DNA of 64,000 bases from Clusia tigrina. Lineage: Eukaryota; Arthropoda; Insecta; Diptera; Clusiidae. Positions within the stretch are counted from its first letter, which is position 1. Each line of letters begins with the position of its first letter. Positions 11,865-23,415 of the stretch are shown in pieces. The notes beneath the pieces were generated by a model. The model saw nothing but the letters and a program-made list of their open reading frames with translations, was not told the origin of the DNA and ran no database searches. A program made the translations under genes and the position numbers. The stretch is taken from assembly GCA_920105625.2 (NCBI GenBank), contig OV050031.1:72797995-72861994 (forward strand), given 5' to 3'.

Positions 11865-14800
11865 AATCAACAGCGGCATCGACTGAGACGCCTACAGAGA
11901 CGCTGACAGAGGCTGCGACGCCGACTGAGATGCCGACTGAGGCAGAGAGGGGTAGATATAGGCATAGAAAAGGCAGCACACCCCCCAATCGACGGCGGCA
12001 GCGACTGAGAGGCCTACAGAGACGGTGACAGAGGCTGCGACGCCGACTGAGACGCCGACTGAGGAAGATAGGAGTAGATATAGGCATAGAAAAGGCAGCA
12101 GACACCCCCAATCGACAGCAGCAGCGACTGAGATGCCTACAGAGACGCTGACAGAGGCTGCGACGCCGACTGAGACGCCGACTGAGGCATATACGGGTAG
12201 ATATTGGCATAGAGAAGGCAGCAGACCCCCCAATCGACAGCGGCAGCGACTGAGATGCCTACAGAGACGCTGACCGTGGCTGCGACGCCGACTGAGACGC
12301 CGACTGAGGCAGATACGGGTAGATATAGGCATAGAGAAGGCAGCAGACCCCCCCACCCCAAATCAACAGCGCCACCGACTGAGACGCCTACAGAGACGCT
12401 GACAGAGGCTGCGACGCCTACTGAGCCGCCGACTGAGGCAGATAGGGTTAGATATAGGCATTTAGAAGGCAGCAGACCCCCCAATCGACAGCGGCAGCTA
12501 CTGAGACGCCAACAGAGATGCTGACAGAGGCTGCGACGCCGACTGAGACAGATAGGGGTAGATATAGGCATGGAGAAGGCAGCAGACCCCCCAATTAACA
12601 ATGGCAGCAACTGAGACGCGTACAGAGACGGTGACAGAGGCTGCGAAGCCGACTGAGACGTCGACTGAGGCAGATACGGTTAGATGTAGGCATAGAGAAG
12701 GCAGCAGACCCCCCAATCGACAGCGGAAGCGACAGACACGCTGACAGAGACGCTGAGAGTGGCTGCGACGCCGACTGAGATGCCGACTGAGGCAGATAGG
12801 GGTAGATATAGGCATAGAGGAGGCAGCAGACCCCCCAATCGACAGCGGAAGCGACTGAGACGCCTAGAGAGACGCTAACAGAGGCTGCGACGCCGACTGA
12901 GATGCCGACTGAGGCAGAGAGGGGTAGATATAGGCATAGAGAAGGCAGCACACCCCCCAATCGACGGCGGCAGCGACTGAGAGGCCTACAGAGACGCTGA
13001 CAGAGGCTGCGACGCCGACTGAGGAAGATAGGAGTAGATATAGGCATAGAGAAGGCAGCAGACACCCCCAATCGACAGCGGCAGCGACTGAGACGCCAAT
13101 AGAGATGCTGACAGAGGCTGCGACGCCGACTGAGATGCCGACTGACGCAGATAGGGGTAGATATAGGCATAGAGAAGGCAGCAGACCCCCCAATCGACAG
13201 CGGAAGCGACTGAGACGCATACAGAGACGCTGACAGTGGCTGCGACGCCGTCTGACGCAGATAGGGGTAGATATAGGCATAGAGAAAGCAGCAGACCCCC
13301 CAATCAACAGCAGCACCGACTGAGACGCCTACAGAGACGCTGACAGAGGCTGCGACGCCGACTGAGACGCCGACTGAGGCAGATACGGGTAGATATTGGC
13401 ATAAAGAAGGCAGCAGAGCCCCCCATCAACAACGGCAGCGACTGAGACGCCAATAGAGATGCTGACAGAGGCTGCGACGCCGACTGAGACGCCGGGCTGA
13501 AACGCCGACTTAGACGCCGACTGAGGCAGATAGGGGTAGATATAGGCATAGAGAAGGCAGCAGACCCTCCAATCAACAGCGGCAGCGACAGAGACGCCTA
13601 CAGAGATGCTGACAGAGGCTGCGACGCCGACTACGCAGATAGGGGTAGATATAGGCATAGAGAAAGTAGCAGACCCCCCAATCAACAGCAGCACCGACTG
13701 AGACGCCTACAGAGACGCTGACAGAGGCTGTGACACCTAATAGATAGAGGTAGATATAGGCATAGAGAAGGCAGCAGACCACCAATCGACAGCGGCAGCA
13801 ACTGAGACGCCTACAGAGACGCTGACACAGGCTGCGACGCCTACTGAGAACCCGATTGAGGCAGATAGGGGTAGATATAGGCATAGAGAAGGCAGCAGAC
13901 CCACAATCGACAGCGGCAGCGACTGAGACGCCTACAGAGACGCTGACACAGGCTGCGACGCCGACTGAGACGCCGACTGAGGCAGAGAGGGGTAGATATA
14001 GGCATAGAGATGGCAGCACACTCCCCAATCGACGGCGGCAGCGACTGTGAGGCCTACAGAGACGCTGACAAAGGCTGCCACGCCGACTGAGACGCCGACT
14101 GAGGAAGATAGGAGTAGATATAGGCATAGAGAAGGCAGCAGACACCCCCAATCGACAGCGGCAGCGACTGAGACGCCTAAAGAGACGCTGACAGAGGCTG
14201 CGACGCTGACTGGGACGCCGACTGAGGCAGATAGGGATAGATATAGGCATAGAGAAGGCAGCATACCCCCCAGTCAACAGCGGCATCGACTGAGACGCCT
14301 ACAGAGACGCTGACAGAGGCTGCGACGCCAACTGAGACGCCGACTGAGGCAGATAGGGGTAGATATAGGCATAGAGAAGGCAGCAGACGCCCCCAATCGA
14401 CAGCGGAAGTGACTGAGACGCCTACAGAGACGCTGACAGTGCCTGCGACGCCGACTGAGGCAGATAGGGGTAGATATAGGCATAGAGAAAGCAGCAGACC
14501 CCCCCCCCCAATCAACAGCAGCACTGACTGAGACGCCTACAGAGACGCTGACAGAGGCTGCGACGCCGACTGAGACGCCGACTGAGGCGCCGACTGAGGC
14601 AGACAGGGGTTGATATAGGCATAGAGAAGGCAGCAGACTCCCCAATCGACAGCGGCAGTGACTGAGACGCCTGCAGAGACGCTGACAGAGGCTGCGACAC
14701 CGACTGAAACGCCGACTGAGGCAGATAGGGGTAGATATAGGCATAGAGAAGGCACCAGACCCCCCAATCGACAGCGGCAGCGCCTGAGACGCCTACAGAG

Positions 14801-16487
14801 ATGCTAACAGAGGCTGCGACGCCGACTGAGGTAGAGAGGGGTAGACATAGGCATAGAGAAGGCAGCACACAACCCAATCGACAGCGGCAGCGACTAAGAC
14901 GCCTACAGAGACGCTGACAGAGGCTGCGACGCCGACTGAGCCAACGACTGAGGCAGAGAGGGGTAGATAATGGCATAGAGAAGGCAGCAGACCCCCCAAT
15001 CGACAGCGGCAGCGACTGAAACGGCTACAGAGACGCTGACAGAGGCTGCGACGCGGACTGAGATGCCGACTGAGGCAGATAAGGGTAGATATAGGCATAG
15101 AGAAGGCAGCAGACCCACCAATCGACATCGGCAACAACTGAGACTCCTACAGAGACGTTGACAGAGGCTGCGACGCCGACTTAGGCAGATAGGGGTAGAT
15201 ATTGACATAGAGAAGGCAGCAGACCCCCAATCGATAGCGGCAACAACTGAGACGCCTACAGAGACGCTGACAGAGGCTGCGACGCCGACTGAGATGCCGA
15301 CTTGGGCAGGTAGGGGTAGATATACGCACACAGAAGGCAGCAGACCCCCCAATCGACAGTGGCAGCGACTGAGACGCCTACAAAGACGCTGACAGAGGCT
15401 GCGACGCCGACTGTGACGCCGACTTAGGCAGATAGGGATGGTTATAGGCAGAGAGACGGCATCAGACCCCCCCCAACCGACAGCGGCAGCGACAGAGACG
15501 CTGACAGAGGCTGCGACGCCGACTGAGACTCCGAATGAGGCAGATAGGGGTAGATATAGGCATAGAGAAGGCAGCATACAACCCCAATCAACAGTGGCAT
15601 CGACTGAGACGCCTACAGAGACGCTGACAGAGGCTGCGACGCCGACTGAAGCAGATAGGGGTAGATATAGGCATAGAGAAGGCAGCAGACCCCCCAATCG
15701 ACAGCAGAAACGACTGAGACGCCAACAGAGGCTGCGACGCCCACTGAGACGCCGACTGATGCAGATAGATGTAGATATAGGCATAGAGAAGGCAGCAGAC
15801 CGCCAATCGACAGTGGCAGCGACTGAGACGCCTACAGAGACGCTGGCAGAGGTAGCGATGCCGACTGAGGGACATAAGGGTAGATATAGGCATAGAGAAG
15901 GCAGCAGACCTCCAATCGACAGTGGCAGCGACTGAGACGCCTACAGAGACGCTGACAGAGGTTGCGACGACGACTGAGACGCCGACTGAGGCAGAGCGGG
16001 TTAGACATAGGCATAGAGAAGGCAGCAAACCCCCCAATTTGACAGCGGCTGTGACTGAGACGCCTACAGAGACGCTGACAGAGGCTGCGACGCCGTCTGA
16101 GACGTCGACTGAAGCAGATAGGAGGTAGATATAGGCATAGAGAAAGCAGCAGACCCCCCCCAATCGACGGCGGCAGCGACTGAGACGCGTACAGAGACGC
16201 TGACACAGGCTGCGACGCCGACTGAGGCAGAGAGGGATAGATATAGGCATAGAGAAGGCTCCAGACCCCCAATCCACAGCGGCAAATACTAAGACGCCTA
16301 CAGAGACGCTGACAGAGGCTGCGTCGCCGACTGAGACGTCGACTGAAGCAGATAGGGGTAGATATAGGCATAGAGAAGGGAGCAGACACCTCCAACCGAC
16401 AGCGGCAGCGACTGAGACGCCTACAGAGACGCTGACAGAAGCTGCGACGCCGACTGATACGCCGCCTGAGGCAGATAGGGGTAGATA
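11865..16487 (+). repeat. 122-bp satellite array, block B
   Basis: Same unit and orientation as block A but with different diagnostic variants: GAGGAAGATAGGAGTAGATA, CAATCAACAGCAGCACCGAC, CGACGGCGGCAGCGACTGAG with GAGGCCTAC, GACACCTAATAGATAGAGG (13,731-13,750) and GATTGAGGCAGATAGGGG (13,855-13,872). Most of these are shared with block D at 44-63 kb rather than with block A. From about 15.4 kb, variants such as GGGATGGTTATAGGCAGAG appear and link to the 19-31 kb region. The last unit is interrupted at 16,487 by the (TTA)5 end of the I-like element. No gene is seen. Confidence 0.96.
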
Positions 16488-16502
16488 TTATTATTATTAT
16501 TA
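16488..16502 (-). repeat. (TAA)5 3' tail of I-like copy 1
   Basis: Five TTA triplets on the plus strand, that is (TAA)5 on the element strand, lie directly against satellite GGGGTAGATA. A TAA-repeat tail instead of poly(A) is the hallmark of I-type elements. Copy 2 has the same number of triplets. Confidence 0.9.
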
Positions 16503-16557
16503 ACAGGCTAAAAGAACACCGCGACCTAAAAGATCTATTGTGCAGCCTCGTACCCAA

Positions 16558-18034
16558 CTAAAACAGTCCTAGACTGTTTATAAATCTCGTACCTGCTGTG
16601 GGCTTAATTTTAACTAGGTGATTTGGAGATATGAACCCACTGCCTAGGTACTTATGTCTGCGTCTTGCCACCGCTGGGCAAGTGCATAGAATGTGTTCTG
16701 CCGTTTCCTGCTCCTCTTGACAGAGTCGACAAGAATCGTCTTCTACCACGCCTATTTTCTTCAGGTGGTAATTTAGTCTACAGTGTCCTGTTAAAAATTC
16801 AGTGTAGAGTTTGATGTCATTTCTGCTGAGGTTTAAAGAAGCATCTACTCTGATGTGTTCAGGATCAATGAGTAGTCTCGACTGCACCATGCCTTTTTGG
16901 GCTCTCCAGTAGTTTAGCAGACCTCGTTTTTCCTGTTCGCACAACAAGTTATTTGTGAAGCTACTGTTTACCCCACAGAAGGGTTCTGGGCATATAAAGG
17001 CAGTGTCTGCACCCTTTTTTGCTAAAGAATCTGCCATTTCGTTGCCCTCATGTCCCTCGTGTCCCGGTACCCACATTAGCGTAACAGAGTTTCTCGCTGC
17101 TTGGGTATTGAAAAGTTTACAGCATTCCCAGACCAGCTTTGATTGGAATGAGAAGTTTATTAATGATTTTAGAGCTGCCTGGCTATCTGAGAGTATGCAT
17201 ATTTTGGTGTTGCGTGTACCCCTGCGTAGACATTCTCTAGTACATAACTCTAAAGCGTGGATCTCCGCCTGAAAAATGGAAGCTGTTTTTCCCATTGCAA
17301 TTGCTTTTTGGAAATTTTGCCCTACAATTCCAGCTCCTGCACTGCCATCTTCCATTTTGGACCCATCTGTATACCACAACTGAGAGTCCTGTTTTATTAT
17401 TATTTCCTTGTTTCTCCAATCTGAACGGTCACTGATGACCACTTTGAATTGCTTTGAGAAGTCTAATTTTCTGTCCATTTTGTCGAAGTCCATGAGGCAC
17501 GGAGAATTCCAGACAGTGTCCAGAATCTTTGCGTGCCCCGAAAGGTTGCCTTCTTTAAGATGGGCTAGATTAGGTAGCCTTAGGGCTGCGCTGGCCGCCA
17601 TCCTTTTAACTACAAGGTGTAGAGGAGTCAGTCCAGTGATCACTCCCAAAGCTAGTGTGGGGCACGTTCTCATTGCTCTCTTCACACTCAAACAGGCTAT
17701 ACGGTGAATCTTGTTAAGAGACATCTGAGCTCTTGTTTGGTTTACTTTTGGCCACCATACCAACGAAGCATAAGTAATCATTGGTACTATTATTGTTTTA
17801 TATTAACAAGGCAACCTTTTCTGCCGTAGTCCCCATGTTTTACCGTACAACCTCTGGCAAGCATAGGTTGCTCTTAAGGCTTTACTAGTTATGTATGATA
17901 AGTGGTTTTTCCAAGTTAGAGTTTTGTCCAGGATTACTCCCAGATATTTCATTTCATTGGACATTGTTGAGTTTGTGGTCCCTAAACTTAAGGTCCCCAG
18001 ATTCAGTTTCCTTCTTTTGGTGAAGGGTACCACG
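16558..18034 (-). pseudogene. I-like ORF2 remnant: RT C-terminus, RNase H, CCHC
   Basis: This is the 3' part of a retrotransposon polyprotein that would copy element RNA into DNA at a nick (RT) and degrade the RNA strand (RNase H). The minus-strand frame from 18,034 reads the RT thumb (EMKYLGVILDKTLTWKNHL) and is cut by an in-frame TAA at 17,803-17,805. The same frame then continues from an internal Met at 17,781 for 407 codons to a stop at 16,558. Numbering from that Met, the RNase H acidic residues are visible: D139 (YTDGS), E173 (QAEIHAL), D199 (LSDSQ), D251 (EMADSLAKKG), with HEGHEGN just before. A C-X2-C-X8-H-X3-C motif lies at 351-367. The fingers and palm of RT, endonuclease and ORF1 are missing. 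It cannot be a functional gene, although the RNase H domain itself looks intact. Confidence 0.9.
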
Positions 18035-19940
18035 TAGACGCCGATTGAGGCAGAGAGGGGTAGATATAGGCATAGAGAAGGCACCATACCCCCCAATCCA
18101 CAGCGGCAACTACTAAGACGCCTACAGAGACGCTGACAGATGCTGCGACGCCGACTGAGACGTCGACTGAAGCAGATAGGGGTAGATATAGGCATAGATA
18201 AGGCAGCAGACCCCCCACTCGACAGCGGCAGCGATTGATTCGCCTAAAGAAACGCTTACAGAGGCTGCGACGTCGACTGAGACGCCGACTGAGGCAGATA
18301 GGGGTAGATATAGGCATAGAGAAGGCAGCATACCCCCCACTCGACAGCGGCAGCGACTGAGACGCCTACAGAGACGCTGACAGGGGCTGCGACGTCGACT
18401 GAGACGCCGACTGAGGCAGATAGGGGTAGATATAGGCATAGAGAAGGCAGCATACCCCCAATCAACAGCGGCATCGACTGAGACGCCTACAGAGACGCTG
18501 ACAGAGGCTGCGACGCCGCCTGAGGCAGATAGGGGTAGGTATAGGCATAGAGAAGGCAGCAGACCCCCCAATCCACAGCGGCAGCGATTGAGACGCCAAC
18601 AGATACGCTGACAGAGGCTGCGACGCCGACTGAGAGGCGGACTAAGGAAGATAGGAGTAGATATAGGCATAGAGAAGGCAGCAGACCCCCCCAATCAACA
18701 GCGGCAGCGACAGAGACGCCTACAGAGATGCTGACAGAGGCTGCGACGCCGACTGAGGCAGATAGAGGTAGATATAGGCATAGAGAAGGGAGCAGACCCC
18801 CCAATCGACAGCGGAAGCGACTGAGACGCCTACAGAGACGCTGACAGTGGCTGCGACGACGACTGAGGCAGATAGGGGTAGATATAGACATAGAGAAAGC
18901 TGCAGACCCCCCCCCCAATCAACAGCAGCACCGACTAAGACGCCTACAGAGACGCTGACAGAGGCTGCGACGCCCAATGAGCCACCGACTGAGGCAGATA
19001 GGGGTAGATATAGGCATAGAGAAGGCAGCAGACAGCGGCAGCCACTGAGACGCCAACAGAGATGCTGACAGAGGCTGCGACGCCGACTGAGACGCCGACT
19101 GAGGCAGAGTGGGTTAGACATAGGCATAGAGAAGGCAGCAGACCCCCAATCGACAGCGGCAACAACTGAGACGCCTACAGACACGCTGACAGAGGCTGCG
19201 ACGCCGACTGAGATGCCGACTGAGGCAGGTAGGGGTAGATATAGGCATAGAGAAGGCAGCAGACCCCCCAATCGACAGCGGCAGCGACTGAGAAGCATTC
19301 AGAAACGCTGACAGAGGTTGCGACGCCGACTGTGACGCCGACTTAGGCAGATAGGGATGGTTATAGGCAGAGAGACGGCATCAGACCCCCCCCCCCCAAC
19401 CGACAGCAGCAGCGACTGAGACGCTTACAGAGACGCTGGCAGAGGTTGCGATGCCGACTGAGACGCCGACTGGGGGAGAAAAGGGTAGATATAGGCATAG
19501 AGAAGGCAGCAGACCCCCAATCGACAGTGGCAGCGACTGAGATGCCTACAGAGACGCTGACAGAGGCTGCGACGACGACTGAGACGCCGAATGAGGCAGA
19601 GTGGGTTAGACATAGGCATAGAGAAGGCAGCAGACCCCCAATTTGACAGCGGCTGTGACTGAGACGCCTACAGAGACGCTGACAGAGGCTTCGACGTCGA
19701 CTGAGACGTCGTCTGAAGCAGATAGGGGGTAGATATAGGCATAGGGAAAGCAGCAGACCCGCCCCCAATCGACGGCTTCAGCAACTGAGACGCCAACAGA
19801 GATGCTGACAGAAGCTGCGACGCCGACTGAGACGCCGACTGAGGCAGATAGGGGTAGATATAGGCATAGAGAAGGCAGCATACCCCCCAATCGACAGCGG
19901 CAGCCACTGAGACGCCCACAGAGATGCTGACAGAGGCTGC
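18035..19940 (+). repeat. 122-bp satellite between I-like copy 1 and the solo LTR
   Basis: Satellite resumes at 18,035 with AGACGCCGATTGAGG. Characteristic variants are AGCGGCAACTACTAAGACGCC, GAGACGTCGACTGAAGC, GATTGATTCGCC and CACTCGACAGC, all shared with 23,416-24,100. One unit near 19,033 has lost the C-run and AATCGAC between two GAC triplets. A 12-C run lies at 19,386-19,397. The TAACTTGAG-free stretch holds no gene. Confidence 0.94.
19937..19940. other. Left target-site duplication CTGC of the solo LTR
   Basis: CTGC before the LTR is repeated as CTGC at 20,444-20,447 after it. Removing the LTR and one CTGC restores the normal satellite sequence GAGGCTGCGACGCC, which supports a 4-bp target-site duplication. 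Confidence 0.8.
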
Positions 19941-20073
19941 TGTTTGGGAATTGTGTCCTTGCTTGGCGGGTGACGTCCTGTCGCAGTTCTTTCGGGCGCG
20001 TGGCTGAAAACTTAAGAGCCCTAACGTTGAATTCAAACACTTATTGCTTTTCAGTTTCAAAACACAAGAGAGA

Positions 20074-20079
20074 TTTATT
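20074..20079 (-). promoter_or_regulatory. AATAAA polyadenylation signal in the solo LTR
   Basis: AATAAA on the minus strand, 16 bp downstream of the TATA-like box. Its position supports the minus-strand orientation of the LTR. The short spacing implies a small R region. Confidence 0.5.
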
Positions 20080-20095
20080 CTTACCAAACCTAATA

Positions 20096-20103
20096 CTTAT
20101 ATA
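20096..20103 (-). promoter_or_regulatory. TATA-like box in the solo LTR
   Basis: TATATAAG on the minus strand, about 345 bp from the LTR 5' end in that orientation. It is the best candidate core promoter of the LTR. Activity is not shown by sequence alone. Confidence 0.5.
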
Positions 20104-20443
20104 CTATTTTTTAAACATCTATCTCAGTCTGTGAACTGACCTTTCTGGTGTTCCAGTTCCGCACCTGCTAATTGGTGTCAGTTGGTCAAGCCAACCGACC
20201 TACTTCAAAAGTGGCGACGGTGCATTACGCTGCCCTCGTCGACTCGACTGCGGAACTGTGATACCCTAAAAGCTTACATGAGAACGTTACACAGATCACA
20301 TTGACTTAAAATACTTAGACCCTAGTAGTATGCCTTATCATAACACAGTTTTAGCACATGCTAATCCAACATAGTGTGGCATCTATTAGGAGTCGGTGCT
20401 GTGAGTAAACTACACGTGGGTAGTTTGGTTCTAACTCACAACA

Positions 20444-20447
20444 CTGC
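20444..20447. other. Right target-site duplication CTGC of the solo LTR
   Basis: Direct copy of the CTGC at 19,937-19,940, after which the satellite resumes in register as CTGCGACGCCGACTGAG. Confidence 0.8.
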
Positions 20448-21870
20448 GACGCCGACTGAGACCCCGACTGAGGCAGATAAGGGTAGATATAGGCATAGAG
20501 AAGGCAGCAGACCCACCAATCGACATCGGCAACAACTGAGACGCCTACAGAGACATTGACAGAGGCTGCGACGCCGACTGAGGCAGATAGGGGTAGATAT
20601 TGACATAGAGAAGGCAGCAGACCCCCCAATCGACAGTTGCAGCGATTGAGACGCCTACAAAGATGCTGACAGAGGCTGCGACGCCGACTGTGACGCCGAC
20701 TTAGGCAGATAGGGATGGTTATAGGCAGAGAGACGGCATCAGACCCCCCCTAACCGACAGCGGCAGCGACTGAGACGCCTACAGAGACGTTGGCAGAGGT
20801 TGCGATGCCGACTGAGACGCCGACTGAGGGAGATAAGGGTAGATATTGGCATAGAGAAGGCAGCAGACCCCCAATCGAAAGTGGCAGCGACTGAGACGCC
20901 TACAGAGACGCTGACAGAGGCTGCGACGACGACTGAGACGCCGACTGAGGCAGAGTGGGTTAGACATAGGCATAGCGAAGGCAGCAGACCCCCCAATTTG
21001 ACAGCGGCTGTGACTGAGACGCCTACAGAGACGCTGACAGAGGCTGCGACGTCGACTGAGACGCCGACTGAGGCAGATTGGGGTAGATATAGGCATAGAG
21101 AAGGCAGCAGACCGCCAATCGACAGTGGCAGCGACTGAGACGCCTACAGAGACGCTGGCAGAAGTAGCGATGCCGACTGAGACGCCGACTGAGGGAGATA
21201 AGGGTAGATATAGGCATAGAGAAGGCAGCAGACCTCCAATCGACAGTGGCAGCGACTGAGACGCCTACAGAGACGCTGACAGAGGCTGCGACGACGACTG
21301 AGACGCCGACTGAGGCAGAGTGGGTTAGACATAGGCATAGAGAAGGCAGCAAACCCCCCAATTTGACAGCGGCTGTGACTGAGACGCCTACAGAGACGCT
21401 GACAGAGGCTGCGACGCCGACTGAGACGTCGACTGAAGCAGATAGGGGGTAGATATAGGCATAGAGAAAGCAGCAGACCCCCCCCCCCAATCGACGGCGG
21501 CAGCGACTGAGACGCGTACAGAGACGCTGACACAGGCTGCGACGCCGACTGAGGCAGAGAGGGATAGATATAGGCATAGAGAAGGCACCAGACCCCCAAT
21601 CCACAGCGGCAAATACTAAAGCGCTGACAGAGGCTGCGTCGCCGACTGAGACGTCGACTGAAGCAGATAGGGGTAGATATAGGCATAGAGAAGGCAGCAG
21701 ACCCCCTATTCGACAGCAGCAACGACTGAGACGCCTACAGAGGCTGCGACGCCCACTGAGACGCCGACTGAGGAAGATAGGAGTAGATATAGGCATAGAG
21801 AAGGGAGCAGACACCCCCAATCGACAGCGGCAGCGACAGAGACGCCGCCTGAGGCAGATAGGGGTAGATA
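20444..21870 (+). repeat. 122-bp satellite between the solo LTR and I-like copy 2
   Basis: About twelve units. The GGGATGGTTATAGGCAG variant occurs at 20,713, followed by GATAAGGGTAGATATTGG and CAATTTGACAGCGGCTGTGAC units that also occur near 19.4, 21.3, 25.1, 27.5 and 30.8 kb. An 11-C run lies at 21,478-21,488. The final unit ends at GGGGTAGATA against the (TTA)5 of copy 2. No gene is seen. Confidence 0.94.
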
Positions 21871-21885
21871 TTATTATTATTATTA
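21871..21885 (-). repeat. (TAA)5 3' tail of I-like copy 2
   Basis: Five TTA triplets on the plus strand after GGGGTAGATA, identical in length and context to copy 1. Tail length usually varies between independent insertions. Confidence 0.9.
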
Positions 21886-21940
21886 ACAGGCTAAAAGAAC
21901 ACCGCGACCTAAAAGATCTATTGTGCAGCCTCGTACCCAA

Positions 21941-23415
21941 CTAAAACAGTCCTAGACTGTTTATAAATCTCGTAACTGCTGTGGGCTTAATTTTAACTAG
22001 GTGATTTGGAGATATGAACCCACTGCCTAGGTACTTATGTCTGCGTCTTGCCACCGCTGGGCAAGTGCATATAATGTGTTCTGCCGTTTCCTGCTCCTCT
22101 TGACAGAGTCGACAAGAATCGTCTTCTACCACGCCTATTTTCTTCAGGTGGTAATTTAGTCTACAGTGTCCTGTTAAAAGTTCAGTGTAGAGTTTGATGT
22201 CATTTCTGCTGAGGTTTAAAGAAGCATCTACCCTGATGTGTTCAGGATCAATGAGTAGTCTCGACTGCGCCATGCCTTTTTGGGCTCTCCAGTAGTTTAG
22301 CAGACCTCGTTTTTCCTGTTCGCACAACAACTTATTTGTGAAGCTACTGTTTACCCCACAGAAGGGTTCTGGGCCTATAAATGCAGTGTCTGCACCCTTT
22401 TTTGCTAAAGAATCTGCCATTTCGTTGCCCTCATGTCCCTCCTGTCCCGGTACCCACATTAGCGTAACAGAGTTTCTCGCTGCTAGGGTATTGAAAAGTT
22501 TACAGCATTCCCAGACCAGCTTTGATTGGAATGAGGTGTTTATTAATGATTTTAGAGCTGCCTGGCTATCTGAGAGCATGCATATTTTGGTGTTGCGTGT
22601 ACCCCTGCGTAGACATTCTCTAGCACATAACTCTAAAGCGTGGATCTCCGCCTGAAAAATGGAAGCTGTTTTTCCCATTGCAATTGCTTTTTGGAAATTT
22701 TGCCCTACAATTCCAGCTCCTGCACTGCCATCTTCCATTTTGGACCCATCTGTATACCACAACTGAGAGTCCTGTTTTATTATTATTTCCTTGTTTCTCC
22801 AATCTGAACGGTCACTGATGACCACTTTGAATTGCTTTGAGAAGTCTAATTTTCTGTGATTTTGTCGAAGACCATGAGGCACGGCGAATTCCAGACAGTG
22901 TCCAGAATCTTTGCGTGCCTCGAAAGGTTGCCTTCTTTAAGATGGGCTAGATTAGGTAGCCTTAGCGCCGCGCTGGCCGCCATCCTTTTAACTACAAGGT
23001 GTAGAGGAATCAGTCCAGTGATCACTCCCAAAGCTAGTGTGGGGCACGTTCTCATTGCTCCCTTCACACTCAAACAGGCTATACGGTGAATCTTGTTAAG
23101 AGACATCTGAGCTCTTGTTTGGTTTACTTTTGGCCACCATACCAACGACGCATAAGTAATCATTGGTACTATTATTGTTTTATATTAACAAGGCAACCTT
23201 TTTGCCGTAGTCCCCATGTTTTACCGTACAACCTCTGGCAAGCAAAGGTTGCTCTTAAGGCTTTACTAGTTATGTATGATAAGTGGTTTTTCCAAGTTAG
23301 AGTTTTGTCCAGGATTACTCCCAGATATTTCATTTCATTGGACATTGTTGAGTTTGTGGTCCCTAAACTTAAGGTCCCCAGATTCAGTTTCCTTCTTTTG
23401 GTGAAGGGTACCACG
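21941..23415 (-). pseudogene. I-like ORF2 remnant, copy 2 (frameshifted)
   Basis: Same domain content as copy 1: RT thumb, RNase H with its D-E-D-D residues (YTDGS, QAEIHAL, LSDSQ, EMADSLAKKG) and a C-terminal CCHC motif. It is broken into three frames by two 1-bp deletions relative to copy 1: one near 23,203 after GLRQK and one near 22,857 just before RKLDFSKQ. The TAA at the position of copy 1's stop is still present in the sequence, so that nonsense mutation probably predates the duplication and the frameshifts came after it. Not a functional gene. Confidence 0.88.

Larger units (their letters stand above)
16488..18034 (-). mobile_element. 5'-truncated I-like non-LTR retrotransposon, copy 1
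   Basis: A 1,547-bp non-satellite segment read on the minus strand. It enters in the C-terminal part of the reverse transcriptase (thumb region, MKYLGVILDKTLTW), runs through an RNase H domain and a CCHC motif, a short 3' UTR of about 55 bp, and ends in (TAA)5. RNase H plus a TAA-repeat tail is typical of the I clade; Jockey-type elements lack both. The upstream coding region is absent, consistent with 5' truncation during target-primed reverse transcription. The 5' junction is near 18,034 and the 3' junction at 16,487/16,488, both directly against satellite. A target-site duplication cannot be called reliably in a repeat. The same insertion is present at 21,871-23,415. Confidence 0.9.
15775..19700. 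repeat. About 5.4-kb higher-order repeat containing I-like copy 1
   Basis: Satellite and I-like remnant together match about 21,085-25,200. Offsets are about 5.31-5.32 kb upstream of the element, about 5.38 kb through it, and about 5.5 kb downstream. The shifts reflect whole or partial satellite units gained or lost in one copy. Boundaries are approximate because all flanks are satellite. Confidence 0.85.
19941..20443 (-). mobile_element. Solo LTR, 503 bp
   Basis: A non-satellite, AT-richer segment begins TGTTTGGG and ends CTCACAACA, giving TGTT...AACA inverted termini. It is flanked by a direct CTGC duplication. On the minus strand it carries a TATA-like TATATAAG followed by AATAAA, the order expected for LTR promoter and polyadenylation signals. 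There are no internal gag-pol sequences, primer-binding site or polypurine tract next to it, so it is a solo LTR left by LTR-LTR recombination. A 4-bp duplication fits many Gypsy-type elements, but BEL/Pao cannot be excluded. It lies between the two copies of the I-like duplication and is seen only once. Confidence 0.78.
21871..23415 (-). mobile_element. 5'-truncated I-like non-LTR retrotransposon, copy 2
   Basis: A 1,545-bp duplicate of the segment at 16,488-18,034, with the same 5' truncation point, the same (TAA)5 tail and the same satellite junctions. Comparing the two translations by eye gives about sixteen amino-acid differences over roughly 470 aligned positions. Identical borders mean the insertion happened once and was duplicated later with the satellite. 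Confidence 0.9.

Noticed and set aside
16955..17272. Plus-strand 105-codon frame antisense to the I-like RNase H, also at 22,338-22,655
   Set aside because: It mirrors a clear RNase H coding frame on the other strand. Its conservation in both copies only reflects the duplication.
16455..18065. A roughly 30-bp target-site duplication around the I-like insertion
   Set aside because: The satellite on both sides has the same ACGCCG...GGGGTAGATA stretch, but it is part of every unit. It cannot be told from ordinary repeat register, and I-type duplications are usually shorter.
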